Shown here: positions 52,665-61,870 of the stretch, in pieces
Position numbering within the stretch: the first letter of the stretch is position 1
Layout: every line of letters begins with the position of its first letter
Translations under genes and position numbers: made by a program
NCBI GenBank assembly: GCA_945874535.1
Contig: CAMCGZ010000003.1
Span: forward strand, 62,001 to 126,000
Source: Bdellovibrio sp. ZAP7
GTDB taxonomy: Bacteria > Bdellovibrionota > UBA1018 > CAIMNF01
Reading direction: 5' to 3'
DNA length: 64,000 nucleotides
The notes under the pieces: model-generated
Databases searched by the model: none
Seen by the model: only the letters and a program-made list of their open reading frames with translations
What the model was told of the DNA's origin: nothing

Positions 52665-53432
52665 TCAGCGGATGTCAAGCTCCCAGCTACGGAGATCGAA
52701 GCGATCCCGATCGCCCAGTTCGAATCTCCGGACCCGGTCGCCTCTCAGTTCATAAAACACCACATGGGGAACCCCCAGAACTTCGGCGCGGGCAGAGTCC
52801 TCGATGGCCACAGCCCCATCTTCATCGACTCCGATTCCGAAGGGAATGTGAGCGCTCTCCATTGCTGCCAATAAACGCGACTCGCGATTCCGCCTCAAGA
52901 AGTGCATGTCAATCACAGCACCCGGGAACAGTCCCAAACCCGGAGCGATTCGAGAATCGCTTCTTCCGGTGATCATGCTACCGGCCATCAACGCGGTTCC
53001 CGCACTGGTACCCCCAAACGGGATCCCGGCATCGAACCGGCTCTTCAGAGCCGACTTCAGCGCTAAAGCATCAATGGCTGCCATCGCCCGATTCTGATCG
53101 CCACCGGTAAAAAAGACGCCGGTTGCCGAATCGAGTTGGCGAAGAAATTCCTGATTCCCCGACTCACTCACAGGCGGGGACTCAGAAACGAGAATGCTCG
53201 AGACCCCGAGCTGTGCGAATTCAGCCGAAAGGCTTCGAACGTATTCGCCAGGGATGGTGGACGGCCACCCGATGATGAGAATGCGGGAAGCAGCTCCTCC
53301 GGACCAATCGACAAAACGGCGAAGGGCTGTCTCGGGCCGGGCCCCTCCTCCCACCAGAAGCAGACGGGTCGAAGCGACAGCATTCACAGAAAGGATCAAC
53401 AACAGGGGGGCCAACCAGCGGCAGGGATTCAT
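52665..53432 (-). CDS. Cyanophycinase-like S51 peptidase, secreted
   Basis: 255 aa with a signal peptide (WLAPLLLILSVNAVAS). TRLLLVGGGARPE, GVFFTGGDQNRAM, IPFGGTSAGTALMAGSM (nucleophile Ser) and GIGVDEDGAVAIE are the cyanophycinase/S51 motifs. Secreted members may hydrolyse cyanophycin or aspartyl dipeptides outside the cytoplasm. No cyanophycin synthetase is in the window. The start is 110 bp from tRNA-Arg. Good family call, substrate open. Confidence 0.88.
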   Translation of the reverse strand: MNPCRWLAPLLLILSVNAVASTRLLLVGGGARPETALRRFVDWSGGAASRILIIGWPSTIPGEYVRSLSAEFAQLGVSSILVSESPPVSESGNQEFLRQLDSATGVFFTGGDQNRAMAAIDALALKSALKSRFDAGIPFGGTSAGTALMAGSMITGRSDSRIAPGLGLFPGAVIDMHFLRRNRESRLLAAMESAHIPFGIGVDEDGAVAIEDSARAEVLGVPHVVFYELRGDRVRRFELGDRDRFDLRSWELDIR

Positions 53433-53480
53433 CGCTCCTGTGTTTCGCTGTTTTGATAGAATGTGTCAACGACTACGAGT

Positions 53481-53498
53481 AACGCATCGCAATGCGTT
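53481..53498. repeat. Short perfect inverted repeat
   Basis: AACGCAT (53481-53487) and ATGCGTT (53492-53498) are exact inverted arms around CGCA, between the peptidase gene and tRNA-Arg. No T run follows on either strand, so it is not a simple terminator. It could be a protein-binding site or chance. Confidence 0.4.
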
Positions 53499-53505
53499 CT
53501 GCCTA

Positions 53506-53534
53506 TTGTCCTAGCCAAACAAGGGTGGTAGCGT
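53506..53534 (+). promoter_or_regulatory. Candidate promoter of tRNA-Arg
   Basis: TTGTCC (53506-53511), a 17-bp spacer and TAGCGT (53529-53534), placed nine bases before the mature tRNA 5' end. Both boxes are partial matches. Confidence 0.35.
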
Positions 53535-53543
53535 CAGCAACAA

Positions 53544-53621
53544 GTCTCCTTAGCTCAGCCTGGATAGAGCGTTAGCCTCCGGAGCTAAAGGTCAGAGGTT
53601 CGAATCCTCTAGGAGACGCCA
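53544..53621 (+). tRNA. tRNA-Arg (anticodon CCG)
   Basis: A 78-nt cloverleaf with encoded CCA at 53619-53621. The acceptor GTCTCCT/AGGAGAC, anticodon stem TTAGC/GCTAA and T-arm AGAGG/CCTCT all pair. The anticodon loop CTCCGGA gives CCG, reading CGG arginine codons. Confidence 0.96.
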
Positions 53622-53665
53622 TTTTAAGCACCGATACCGGAGCCGGAGCCGGTCCCTCGTGCTCC

Positions 53666-54331
53666 TCATTCCATCAATCCCATCCGACGGATCAGTTGCT
53701 CGATCGTTTCGTCCGGTTTCAAATGCTCCCCCCGAAGCCCCGTCAAGCGAGCCCCCTCGACATGGTGGAGCCCGTCGTCCACAAACAAGGTTTGCGATGG
53801 CTTCAGTCCGTTCTCCAAGATGATCCGCTGAAAACCGGCAGGATCTGGCTTCCTCAAGCCAAAGAGGTGCGAGAAATAGGCTCTCTCGAACAAATCTGAA
53901 AACAATCCCGGGGCCAGGTTCGAATAAAGGCGATTCAGATGCTCGTAGTGAATGACATTGATATTCGAATACAGAAACAAACGCGTCCGTTCTCGGAGCC
54001 TCCGCAACCACTCGACTCGCTCCAGAGGAAGCGACAGGATCATCGCATTCCAAGCCGCGGTGAACCAATCTGGGTCGGCCGGAGCCCCGGCGGGATCACG
54101 AAAGGACAAGCGGAACTCCTCGGAGTCCATTTGTCCTGTCTCATAGCGATTGAAAACATCGTCCTGCGAGCGCCCCCCGCAGAAAGTATCGCTCGAGACT
54201 CCTTCGAAACGCTCCTGGAACAGTCTATAGGTCCGCCCGTAATCGAGGGGCACGATCACTCCCCCGAGATCCAGAATGACGGCATCGATACCGTGAGCGC
54301 ATGCGTCTCTTTCATTGAAACCTTTAATCAC
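53666..54331 (-). CDS. HAD-superfamily (HAD-IA) phosphatase
   Basis: 221 aa. DAVILDLGGVIVPLDYGRTY is motif I with the nucleophile Asp and the D-L-G-x-V form common in HAD-IA. LFLYSNINVIHYEHL is motif II, LRKPDPAGFQRIIL motif III with Lys, and TLFVDDGLHHVEGA motif IV. The four-helix cap lies between motifs I and II. It would dephosphorylate a sugar phosphate, nucleotide or flavin mononucleotide. It starts at GTG 54331; no other start fits. Divergent from the chemoreceptor gene over 141 bp. Confidence 0.87.
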   Translation of the reverse strand: MIKGFNERDACAHGIDAVILDLGGVIVPLDYGRTYRLFQERFEGVSSDTFCGGRSQDDVFNRYETGQMDSEEFRLSFRDPAGAPADPDWFTAAWNAMILSLPLERVEWLRRLRERTRLFLYSNINVIHYEHLNRLYSNLAPGLFSDLFERAYFSHLFGLRKPDPAGFQRIILENGLKPSQTLFVDDGLHHVEGARLTGLRGEHLKPDETIEQLIRRMGLME

Positions 54332-54472
54332 TCTTTAAATGTACACAAAAAATAAATAACGCCACACATTAAGTCTTCAATTTAGTGTTTTTTCTGCGGA
54401 AAAACCAAACAAACCATTCAACATCAGTGACTTTCATTCCGAAGAGCTTGATGATCCATTAAGAGGGAATCC

Positions 54473-56152
54473 ATGAAACTGAACTTCAGAAATCGAATGC
54501 TGTTGACCATCGCTGCCGCTTGCGCGGTCTGTACCGCGGCTGCCATCTTTGTCTCTTCGAACAAACTGCGAGACCAAGGACAAGAAGCACTGGTAGAGAA
54601 ATCTCGTGCGATTCTTTCGAGACTCGAAGTCGGCGCCAGCTATGTAGCCCAGATGGACACCCTCGATTCCGTAGTGGCTGAAACTGTAAAAAAGTTTCCA
54701 GACGGGAAAATCAGTGACGAGCAGAAAATGAAAGTCCTGAAGAGCGTTCCGATTTTCGCGGCGATGAAAATCGGCGAGATCGGGGCAGATAAGGAAAACT
54801 ACAAGTTCCGGATCGCATCCGATCAACCGCGGAATCAAGACAACCGGTCGAACCCAGAAGAAACCGCGGTGATCGAAAAGTTCCGCAAAGACGAAACCTA
54901 TACCGAGCATGTGGAGATCACTTCCGACGGTCAGTACCTGAAGGTGACCCGGCCGGTGCGGATTTCAGAGAAGCAGGGCTGCCTGACCTGTCATGGTCAT
55001 CCGTCTACGAGTCCGTGGAAGAACGGGAAGGACATCCTCGGTTACACCATGGAAGATCAAAAAGACAAAGATCTCCGCGGGAGTTTCACGATCATCTCTA
55101 GCCTCGGACCGGTCAAAGCGAGTGTGAACAACGCCATCACGAATATCCTCCTTTGGGCTTTTGTCATGACCATCCTGGCACTCAGCCTGGCATTCCTGAT
55201 CATCAGGCGCCCGATTGCAGGACTTTCCGAGCTGGCGAACAACCTTTCGGGAGCTGCCGAGGAAGTGGCGGCCATGTCCGCACAGATCGCCTCCACCAGC
55301 ACCCAGCTCAATTCGGGTGTCTCGGAGCAGGCTGCAGCCCTGGAAGAGACCTCCGCCTCGATGGAGCAAATGAGCGCCATGGTGAGCCGGAATGCCGAGA
55401 ACGCCATGAAGTCCCAAGGGAGCGCCAACGGTAGCCAGCAGAATGCCGAGCGAGGCAAACATGTAGTCAATGACATGATCCATTCGATCGAGCAGATCGA
55501 TCAGAGCAATGGAGAAATCATGGTCCAAGTGGAAGAGAGCAATCGCCAGATGAGCGAGATTGCAAAAGTCATCGCCGACATCGGAAATAAAACCAAGGTG
55601 ATCAACGAGATCGTCTTCCAGACGAAGCTCCTCTCCTTCAACGCTTCAGTGGAAGCCGCCCGTGCCGGAGAACACGGCAAGGGTTTTGCCGTGGTCGCCG
55701 AAGAAGTCGGCAACCTTGCCCAAATGAGCGGTACGGCGGCCTCCGAGATCACCCAGATTCTCGAAAAGAGCATCTCACGCGTCGAAACCATTGTGGATGA
55801 GACCAAATCCAAGGTCGAAATCCTGATGAACTCGGGTCGCGAGAAAGTCGCTGCCGGAACCCAGGTGGCACGACAGTGCGGCGAGGTCCTTGACGAGATT
55901 GTGGACGGAGCCCTCAATGTGAACCAGATGGTGAGCGAGATCAGTGCGGGCTCCCAGGAACAGAGCCGTGGCGTGATCGAGATCAACAAGGCCATGATCC
56001 AGCTCAATCAGATCACGAACCAGAATACCGCAGCTTCACAGGAATCCTCGGCTGCGGCCGAACGCTTGGCGAAGCAGGCAACGCAACTCCGCGCCTCGGT
56101 TCAAATGCTGAAAAATACATTGGAAGGTCAGTCAGGGTCACGCACCAACTGA
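54473..56152 (+). CDS. Methyl-accepting chemotaxis protein with DUF3365 sensor and CxxCH heme motif
   Basis: 559 aa. Helix 1 (~9-28), a periplasmic sensor (~30-218) and helix 2 (~222-244) precede the signalling coils. The sensor holds [11 protein letters not shown] (Cys170, Cys173, His174), a covalent c-heme motif, in the DUF3365 (Tll0287-like) setting that ends [14 protein letters not shown]. The cytoplasmic tip is [32 protein letters not shown]. It likely reports redox state or a gas such as NO or O2 to CheA. AGAGGGAA precedes the ATG. No CheR pentapeptide at the end. Confidence 0.92.
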   Translation: MKLNFRNRMLLTIAAACAVCTAAAIFVSSNKLRDQGQEALVEKSRAILSRLEVGASYVAQMDTLDSVVAETVKKFPDGKISDEQKMKVLKSVPIFAAMKIGEIGADKENYKFRIASDQPRNQDNRSNPEETAVIEKFRKDETYTEHVEITSDGQYLKVTRPVRISEKQGCLTCHGHPSTSPWKNGKDILGYTMEDQKDKDLRGSFTIISSLGPVKASVNNAITNILLWAFVMTILALSLAFLIIRRPIAGLSELANNLSGAAEEVAAMSAQIASTSTQLNSGVSEQAAALEETSASMEQMSAMVSRNAENAMKSQGSANGSQQNAERGKHVVNDMIHSIEQIDQSNGEIMVQVEESNRQMSEIAKVIADIGNKTKVINEIVFQTKLLSFNASVEAARAGEHGKGFAVVAEEVGNLAQMSGTAASEITQILEKSISRVETIVDETKSKVEILMNSGREKVAAGTQVARQCGEVLDEIVDGALNVNQMVSEISAGSQEQSRGVIEINKAMIQLNQITNQNTAASQESSAAAERLAKQATQLRASVQMLKNTLEGQSGSRTN

Positions 56153-57060
56153 GCCACGACCGACCACACCACCCCGATCAAACAAAACAAGATGGCCACC
56201 GTCTCATGGACGAGTGGCCATCGTTTTTCAAACAAGAAACTGTAAACCAATCCGAATACGGTTTCGAAAACAAGCAAGGTACCGGCTATCGAATGGGGCA
56301 CTCTGCCAGAACAGTAATTCCAAAGCCAATTCGCCAACCAGGAGGACCCGATGCCAAGCCCGGCAGCCACCCACAGGTACCCGACGGCACCCGGGCGGGC
56401 CAGGATCTCAAACGGGCTCGAGAAACAGAACAACAATGGAACCATGAAGACCAGTGAGATCACACCCATCGCACTGGAAAGGTCTTTTCCTGAAATCCAG
56501 GGATGGGCGCGCAAGAAGTTGCCGTTGGAAACGGCATACCAGGTCCAGGATGCCAGGCAGGATACGAGCACCAGCGTGCCCAGAGGGTCATGCGCACTCA
56601 GCTCCCCTCCCTGACGGACCCAGGGAATCCAAAACAGGATCACGAGTCCCGAAAGAATGAGGATGAGCCCGGGTAAGACCCGCGGACTCCGCACGGAACG
56701 CCCGCCACCGAACAGCGGAATGGTGATCGGCAGAAGTCCTAAAATCAGTGAGGAGACGATTCCGTCGGTACGCTGAATCCCCCAAAAAAGTGCGATGGAG
56801 TACGCCCAGAATCCGCTTGCACTCAGCAAGACCAATCTCAACCGCCCCGCTAGGCCGAGCCCCCCCCAGATCCGGCGAAAAGAGCCTAAAAAAAACAGAC
56901 TCACCCAGCCGAAAAAGAAGAACCGTCCAAAGGCGATTTCAAGCGCACTGAAACCTACGAGAACCTGCGGAGCCAGAAAGGGCAACCCCCAGAAAACCCC
57001 AGTCGAAGCTCCGGCAAGGAGCCCTTTCAAAAGATCCGGGTTTGAATTCTGGCGCGACAT
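56128..57060 (-). CDS. EamA/DMT-family transporter
   Basis: 310 aa with about ten hydrophobic helices in two EamA repeats ([31 protein letters not shown] is the first; [27 protein letters not shown] the start of the last part). It is only distantly like the EamA protein at 2016-2915. Substrate unknown. The last 25 bp overlap the convergent chemoreceptor gene. It lies 22 bp downstream of the TetR regulator, so the regulator may govern it too. Confidence 0.87.
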   Translation of the reverse strand: MSRQNSNPDLLKGLLAGASTGVFWGLPFLAPQVLVGFSALEIAFGRFFFFGWVSLFFLGSFRRIWGGLGLAGRLRLVLLSASGFWAYSIALFWGIQRTDGIVSSLILGLLPITIPLFGGGRSVRSPRVLPGLILILSGLVILFWIPWVRQGGELSAHDPLGTLVLVSCLASWTWYAVSNGNFLRAHPWISGKDLSSAMGVISLVFMVPLLFCFSSPFEILARPGAVGYLWVAAGLGIGSSWLANWLWNYCSGRVPHSIAGTLLVFETVFGLVYSFLFEKRWPLVHETVAILFCLIGVVWSVVAQLVRDPD

Positions 57061-57082
57061 AGAGGAGCGCCAGTGTGCCCTC

Positions 57083-57652
57083 TCAGTGGAATTTTTTCAA
57101 GGAGCGGACGATCTCGTCCTTCATCTCTTCGTAGCGCACACGATCGGCAGTGACACGGAACCCGAGTTGGGCCCCGACCATTTGCTGAATCAGACGCTCT
57201 GCCTGGGCACTCGTCTCGAGATCCCCTCTGAATTCACCTGTCGAAACGCCCTCGGAGATAACCTGGGATAACCAGAGCACCTGGGACTGACGCAGATTGC
57301 GGTACGCTTCCTGAATCGAAACAGGAAGGAGTGGACCATCCAATGCAAGAGCCGCATGAGGACACACCTTACCATCCACCACATACTCGTCGTAAATCCC
57401 GAGAAATGCCTTGATCCGCGCTTCAGGAGAAAGCGTGCTCAGCCCGACCGACCAGCTCAGGAACCCTTCCTGATAGTCCAAGAGCAGCGCCACTGCTAGC
57501 GCCTCCTTGGAGTCGTAATGGGCATACAAACTCGGTTTACGGATCTGAATCCGATCTGCCAGATCCTGGAGACTCAAACCGAAGAATCCACGACGTTGAA
57601 TCAGATCCTGGGCCTCTTTTAAGATACGTTTACTGGTAGGTAGTTCAAGCAT
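57083..57652 (-). CDS. TetR-family transcriptional regulator
   Basis: 189 aa from ATG 57652. The N-terminal HTH (~6-55) reads ILKEAQDLIQRRGFFGLSLQDLADRIQIRKPSLYAHYDSKEALA, the TetR signature. The ligand-binding part is helical with YQEGFLSWSV...KVCPHAALALDGP, a Cys-Pro-x-x-Ala segment also seen in AcuR/DhaS-like regulators. A near-consensus promoter sits so close that the ATG is the expected first transcribed base; the upstream in-frame GTG lies inside the promoter and is rejected. It probably represses the divergent SDR gene and itself. Confidence 0.92.
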   Translation of the reverse strand: MLELPTSKRILKEAQDLIQRRGFFGLSLQDLADRIQIRKPSLYAHYDSKEALAVALLLDYQEGFLSWSVGLSTLSPEARIKAFLGIYDEYVVDGKVCPHAALALDGPLLPVSIQEAYRNLRQSQVLWLSQVISEGVSTGEFRGDLETSAQAERLIQQMVGAQLGFRVTADRVRYEEMKDEIVRSLKKFH

Positions 57653-57658
57653 GCTTAA

Positions 57659-57687
57659 ACTATATCCAGCCCCCTGCACTTTGTCAA
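57659..57687 (-). promoter_or_regulatory. Strong sigma-70 promoter of the TetR gene, predicted leaderless
   Basis: Reverse strand: TTGACA (57682-57687, perfect), a 17-bp spacer and TATAGT (57659-57664, 5 of 6 bases). Only six bases separate the -10 box from the ATG at 57652, so transcription should begin at or next to the A of the start codon. Confidence 0.75.
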
Positions 57688-57689
57688 AC

Positions 57690-57713
57690 TTTGTTCATGC
57701 GAACTTGAACAAA
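57690..57713. promoter_or_regulatory. Probable TetR operator palindrome
   Basis: TTTGTTCA (57690-57697) and TGAACAAA (57706-57713) are exact 8-bp inverted arms around an 8-bp spacer, in the 156-bp gap between the TetR gene and the divergent SDR gene. Spacing and symmetry suit a TetR dimer. It abuts the -35 box of the TetR promoter and lies upstream of the SDR gene, so it could control both. Confidence 0.65.
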
Positions 57714-57808
57714 ATACTTAAAACAATGAAATCATGACAATAAAAAGAATTACAACCTTTAGGTAGTGGGGTGTGGATAGCAACTACCCCTTCAGGTAAC
57801 CTTAAACC

Positions 57809-58900
57809 ATGGCTACCTCATCCCACGTTCTCCTGACCGGTTTTCCGGGATTTCTCGGTTCCGAGCTCCTGTTCCGCTCACTCGATCGGAGCTCCGACCG
57901 CTTCACCTGTCTGGTTCAAGACAAATTCCTTCCCATGGCCACCCAGAAGCTCGAATCCTGGGCCCTTCAACGACCCGCGATCCGTGACAGGGTCCGACTG
58001 ATGTCAGGCGATATCACCCGGAACGGACTGGGGATCACTGAACCTGGAATCTTGAGTGACGTGACCCGGGTCCAGCACTTCGCTGCTGTCTACGACTTGA
58101 ATGTCAAAAAAGAGGTCGCACAAAAGATCAATCTGGACGGCACGGTAAACATTCTCCGTTTTTGTGAAGGCTTGGCCGGATTCGAACGGCTCGACTACGT
58201 GAGCACCTGTTATGTGAGTGGCAAGTACGAAGGGGTATTCCGGGAGACCGATCTGGAACAAGCGACGGTCTTCAATAATTTCTATGAATCTTCGAAGCAT
58301 GCTGCAGAAAAAGCGGTTCGCGATGCCATGAAAAAAGGCCTTCCCGCTGCGATTTTCAGACCCGCGATCGTGGTGGGAAACAGCCGTACTGGCGAGACCC
58401 AGAAGTTCGATGGGCCTTATTTTGTCATGCAATGGTTACTCCGCCAAGGCAAACGGGCCCTCTTGCCCCGACTGGGTGATCCGGATCGATACACCATCAA
58501 CCTGGTGCCAAGTGATTTCGTCATCGATGCGATCGCGGCACTGTGTGCCGATCCCACCACCACGGGCAAGACCTTCCAGCTCGCCGACCCCGCCCCGCTG
58601 AGCATCCGGGACACTGTCCGGGTGATTGCTGAAGCCTGCGAAAAACAACTGATCGAGATCCCACTCCCCAAATGGCTGGCCAAGTCGGCGGTGGGTGGCA
58701 TACCGGGATTGGAGAGCTGGCTCGGTATTCCGAGATCCTCGCTTGATTACTTCGTGCATCCCACCTCTTACGATACTACGAATGCCACGAGCCATTTAGC
58801 AAAAGCCGGCATCCACTGTCCTCGCTTCGACGAGTATGTGCCTCGATTGGTCCGTTTCATGAAAGAGAATCCCGAGATCCGGAATCAAGCCATGATCTGA
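57809..58900 (+). CDS. SDR-type NAD-binding protein, thioester-reductase-like
   Basis: 363 aa. VLLTGFPGFLGSELLFRSL is the Rossmann T-G-x-x-G-x-x-G of extended SDRs; HFAAVYDLNV and YVSTCYVSGKYEG (strand 5) and FYESSKHAAEKAV (Tyr-x-x-x-Lys, catalytic) follow. The whole resembles NAD_binding_4 proteins, such as fatty-acyl-CoA reductase or the thioester-reductase domain of carboxylic acid reductases. It would reduce an acyl thioester or a ketone. The divergent TetR gene with its palindrome suggests induction by a lipid-like ligand. Confidence 0.88.
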   Translation: MATSSHVLLTGFPGFLGSELLFRSLDRSSDRFTCLVQDKFLPMATQKLESWALQRPAIRDRVRLMSGDITRNGLGITEPGILSDVTRVQHFAAVYDLNVKKEVAQKINLDGTVNILRFCEGLAGFERLDYVSTCYVSGKYEGVFRETDLEQATVFNNFYESSKHAAEKAVRDAMKKGLPAAIFRPAIVVGNSRTGETQKFDGPYFVMQWLLRQGKRALLPRLGDPDRYTINLVPSDFVIDAIAALCADPTTTGKTFQLADPAPLSIRDTVRVIAEACEKQLIEIPLPKWLAKSAVGGIPGLESWLGIPRSSLDYFVHPTSYDTTNATSHLAKAGIHCPRFDEYVPRLVRFMKENPEIRNQAMI

Positions 58901-58911
58901 ACATCAAAATC

Positions 58912-58935
58912 CTCCGGGCTTCAAAGCGCCCGGAG
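58912..58935 (-). terminator. Hairpin between convergent SDR and subtilisin genes
   Basis: CTCCGGGC (58912-58919) pairs exactly with GCCCGGAG (58928-58935) around eight bases. On the reverse strand the stem is followed by a short T-rich stretch (gatttt), so it may end the protease transcript. It covers the protease stop codon at 58921. Only four T residues, hence moderate support. Confidence 0.45.
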
Positions 58936-60111
58936 CATTCTCCCCACATTGATGCGTCCGCAACGGACTTGGGCCTGAAAGCGAGAGTCGGCCGTGGAGC
59001 AGATCAATTGCTTCACCGAGGCGGGCGACATCGAACGACTCTTGCCAAGGGCCAGAGCAACAGCTCCCGCAACCTGCGGGGTTGCCATAGAAGTCCCGGA
59101 AAGCGATGCGTACCGGCCCTCCAAGTGAGTGCTGTAAATCCGGTCGCCCGGGGCCGCCACCCACACCGAGGCGACACCGAAGTTCGAGAATCCCGCGTAC
59201 TGATCAATGGAGTTGCTTGCTCCCACCGCAATCACACCGGGCAAGGATGCGGGGTAAACCGGCACCCGATCGATATCGCGTCCCTCGTTCCCTGCCGCTG
59301 CAACAAAGACCACACCGGCATCTACCGCATCTTGAACAGCTTGGGCGAGCAATGAACTGAATCCGGCCCCTCCCCAGGAGGCCGAAATCACCCGTGCCCC
59401 CATCCGGACAGCATAGCGAATCGAACGGATCGCACCCTCGGTGGTCCCTTGTCCCTCGGGTCCCAAAAACCGGATGGCCATGACCTTCACCTTCGGAGCA
59501 ACTCCTACCACACCGCCTCCGTTACGGGTGGCCCCGAGGGTTCCGGCGGTGTGAGTGCCATGACCGTTTTCATCCACCGGATTTCCTCGATCGGCGTAGA
59601 AATCATAACCGTGCACATCGTTCGGGAAGCCATTCCCGTCGTGATCACGCCCAAGATTCTGGTCGTTCTCTCCGGGGTTCCGCCAAAGATTGGCAACCAA
59701 GTCAGGATGAGTGAGATCGATACCGGAGTCGATATCTGCAACCACGATCTCCTCGCCCTCACCCTTTTCCCAGGCCTCCGAGACATTCATGATCACTTTG
59801 GCCATATCGTAAAGATCCCCGTTCTTTCCGAAATTGACCGGAACGGATTCGTCGAGTACCGGACGTGGCGCCGGGGTGGGTGTTACCGAAAGAGTAGCGG
59901 GTGGCCGGCGCCTGGCGAAGTTGGCGAAGAGCAAGTAATTGGGCTCACAGTACCGGGTTTCACAAACCTGTTTGGCCTGCTCCGGATCCCGGATCACGAC
60001 CGGCTCCTGGTTGACCAAGGTCATGACCCCGTCGGCTTCAGGAACACCGCTCCCGCAAGCTTGAACGAGGAAGGTCAGACCGACTCCAAGGAAAAATCCA
60101 TTTTTCCGCAT
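58921..60111 (-). CDS. Subtilisin-like S8 serine protease, lipoprotein
   Basis: 396 aa. MRKNGFFLGVGLTFLVQACGS has lipobox VQAC (Cys19). A ~75-residue Pro-rich region precedes the catalytic domain: Asp in VVADIDSGIDLTHPDL, His in ENGHGTHTAGTLGA, Ser in SLSGTSMATPQVAGAVAL. The oxyanion Asn lies in FVAAAGNEGRD. It would degrade proteins at the outer cell surface or in the periplasm. No classical inhibitor propeptide is apparent. Divergent from the radical SAM gene over 172 bp. Confidence 0.93.
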   Translation of the reverse strand: MRKNGFFLGVGLTFLVQACGSGVPEADGVMTLVNQEPVVIRDPEQAKQVCETRYCEPNYLLFANFARRRPPATLSVTPTPAPRPVLDESVPVNFGKNGDLYDMAKVIMNVSEAWEKGEGEEIVVADIDSGIDLTHPDLVANLWRNPGENDQNLGRDHDGNGFPNDVHGYDFYADRGNPVDENGHGTHTAGTLGATRNGGGVVGVAPKVKVMAIRFLGPEGQGTTEGAIRSIRYAVRMGARVISASWGGAGFSSLLAQAVQDAVDAGVVFVAAAGNEGRDIDRVPVYPASLPGVIAVGASNSIDQYAGFSNFGVASVWVAAPGDRIYSTHLEGRYASLSGTSMATPQVAGAVALALGKSRSMSPASVKQLICSTADSRFQAQVRCGRINVGRMLRAL

Positions 60112-60283
60112 CGTTTTACTTCATCCTTTCCGAAATCCGTTTCGGAACGAGACCCTTTCAGTTTACCGGCATCCCGGGAACGGAATCCAGAGGAAAAAGG
60201 AAGCCGTCACAAGTGCCGGCAAAAACGGGGTTTTTCTCCGTTCAGGATTCCACTCCCCTTCCACATGTGTTAGACCGCAGGGA

Positions 60284-61156
60284 ATGGCCCATCGGTTCCA
60301 CAAGATCAACATCGAGATCAGCAATATCTGCAACTTCCAATGCAGCTTTTGCCCCGAAGTGATCCGTTCCAAACAACTGATGCGACTTCCTCTGTTCGAA
60401 TCCGTGATCGATCAGGTCGCACCCTTGACCGAACAAGTGACCTTTCACCTCATGGGAGAACCCCTACTCCATCCCGATCTGGCCGAAATGCTCGATCTCT
60501 GCGGAAAGAAGAATGTGCCTGTTTTTTTCGTTTCGAATGGGGCGCTCCTCACCGATGCGAGAGCGAAACTCCTGCTCCATCCCGCCATCCGACAGGTGAA
60601 TTTTTCTGTACACAGCTTTGCAGACAATCACCCGGGTGAGGATCCGGGCCCCTACCTCGAGAAAATCTTCCGTTTTACCAGGGATGCGTTCGAGCAACGC
60701 CCCGATCTTTACCTGAACTACCGCTTGTGGAATCTGAAAGACCCCCGCTCGGATCACGATACCAACGGAAAAATCAGGTCACTCATTGAAAATGAATTCG
60801 GAATGAAAATCCCGGAAGTGGATGATGTCCGGAAACAGAAGAGTCACCGCCTCTTGAATCGACTATATCTCCACTACGACACCGAATTTGTCTGGCCAGA
60901 CCCCTCACTTCCGGAGCTTGGAGAACGGGGAACCTGTATGGGGCTCAGGAACCATATCGGAATCCTGGCCGATGGAACCGTGGTTCCCTGCTGTCTGGAC
61001 AAGGAAGGAAGGATTCCCCTCGGGAAAATCGGTGAAAAACCTCTGCTCGAGATTCTCGAAACCCCGAAGGCAAGGGAAATGCTCGAAGGATTCCTGGCGA
61101 GAAAGCTGACCGACCCGCTTTGTCGAAGGTGTCAGTACGTCACCCGATTCAGCTGA
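60284..61156 (+). CDS. Radical SAM protein with SPASM-like C-terminus
   Basis: 290 aa. INIEISNICNFQCSFCPEV has the CxxxCxxC cluster motif that binds the SAM-cleaving 4Fe-4S. FHLMGEPLLHPDL is the G-E-P-like loop. The C-terminal Cys set (RGTCMGLRN, VVPCCLDKEG, DPLCRRCQYV) fits a SPASM/twitch domain with extra clusters, as in peptide- or substrate-modifying enzymes. No precursor peptide is visible next to it. SD caggga precedes the ATG. It is convergent with grxC. Confidence 0.9.
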   Translation: MAHRFHKINIEISNICNFQCSFCPEVIRSKQLMRLPLFESVIDQVAPLTEQVTFHLMGEPLLHPDLAEMLDLCGKKNVPVFFVSNGALLTDARAKLLLHPAIRQVNFSVHSFADNHPGEDPGPYLEKIFRFTRDAFEQRPDLYLNYRLWNLKDPRSDHDTNGKIRSLIENEFGMKIPEVDDVRKQKSHRLLNRLYLHYDTEFVWPDPSLPELGERGTCMGLRNHIGILADGTVVPCCLDKEGRIPLGKIGEKPLLEILETPKAREMLEGFLARKLTDPLCRRCQYVTRFS

Positions 61157-61159
61157 GCC

Positions 61160-61411
61160 TCACTTCAAGCTGGCAAGCTGGTCCCGGGTATCCACCTCGG
61201 CGAGCTGGGTGTAGCCTCCGATGAGCTGGCCATCGACATAAATCTGCGGGACGGTTTTCATGCCACTCGTCTTCACCAACTGATCCCACGCATCGTCCGA
61301 CCAGTCGTCAATCATGATGGTCTCGAACGTCACTCCCCGTTGGGTCAGCAGCGCCTTGGCTTTCACGCAGTAGGGGCAATTCAGCATGGAATACATGGTG
61401 ATTTTCTTCAT
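61160..61411 (-). CDS. grxC: Glutaredoxin 3
   Basis: 83 aa. ITMYSMLNCPYCVKAKALL has the CPYC redox site, MKTVPQIYVDGQLIGGYTQL the cis-Pro and glutathione-binding region. Length fits GrxC. It reduces protein disulfides and glutathione mixed disulfides in the cytoplasm using glutathione. It faces the VOC gene head to head over 39 bp and ends 3 bp after the radical SAM stop. Confidence 0.95.
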   Translation of the reverse strand: MKKITMYSMLNCPYCVKAKALLTQRGVTFETIMIDDWSDDAWDQLVKTSGMKTVPQIYVDGQLIGGYTQLAEVDTRDQLASLK

Positions 61412-61450
61412 GGATTCATTTTACCCCAATTCGGTGCTAGAGTGAACAAG

Positions 61451-61870
61451 ATGAAAACGCAGGGAATGAGACACGTCGCACTCAATGTCCGGAACGCCCA
61501 GATTTCGAAGGAGTTCTACTGCCGGGTTTTCCGGATGCAAATCGAGTGGGAGCCGGATGCAAAAAGTGTTTATGTGACCTCGGTGGACGAGCAGGGTCCG
61601 GGGCTCGACAACCTGGCCTTGCATCAGGCGGATGCCCCCTTGCACCGTGCGGGCTACTTGAATCACATCGGTTTTTTTGTACCGACTCCCGATGGTGTCG
61701 ACGAGTGGTATGCCCACGTTCAAAAAGAAGGGGCCAAGATCGTCAAAGAGATCAAAACCCACCGCGATGGCGCCCGGTCCTTTTATCTGGAAGATCCGGA
61801 CGGAATCGTGATCCAGGTCCTCTACCACCCGCCTGTGGCCAAGAGGACGGTTTATTCTCCGTCAACCTGA
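61451..61870 (+). CDS. VOC-family (glyoxalase/dioxygenase-fold) protein
   Basis: 139 aa, one VOC domain. MRHVALNVRNAQISKEFYCRVFRMQIEW is the first beta-alpha-beta unit with its metal His, LNHIGFFVPTPDGVDEWYAHVQ the second, and SFYLEDPDGIVIQVLYHP the typical end with the ligand Glu/Gln region. Such proteins are glyoxalases, ring-cleaving dioxygenases or resistance proteins; this one is not assigned. A GTG at 61442 in frame is an alternative start. Its end overlaps the convergent RNase D gene by 19 bp. Confidence 0.87.
   Translation: MKTQGMRHVALNVRNAQISKEFYCRVFRMQIEWEPDAKSVYVTSVDEQGPGLDNLALHQADAPLHRAGYLNHIGFFVPTPDGVDEWYAHVQKEGAKIVKEIKTHRDGARSFYLEDPDGIVIQVLYHPPVAKRTVYSPST

Noticed and set aside
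53544-53621. tRNA-Arg as a mobile-element insertion site
   Set aside because: Flanking genes are ordinary and no repeated 3' tRNA end or integrase follows.
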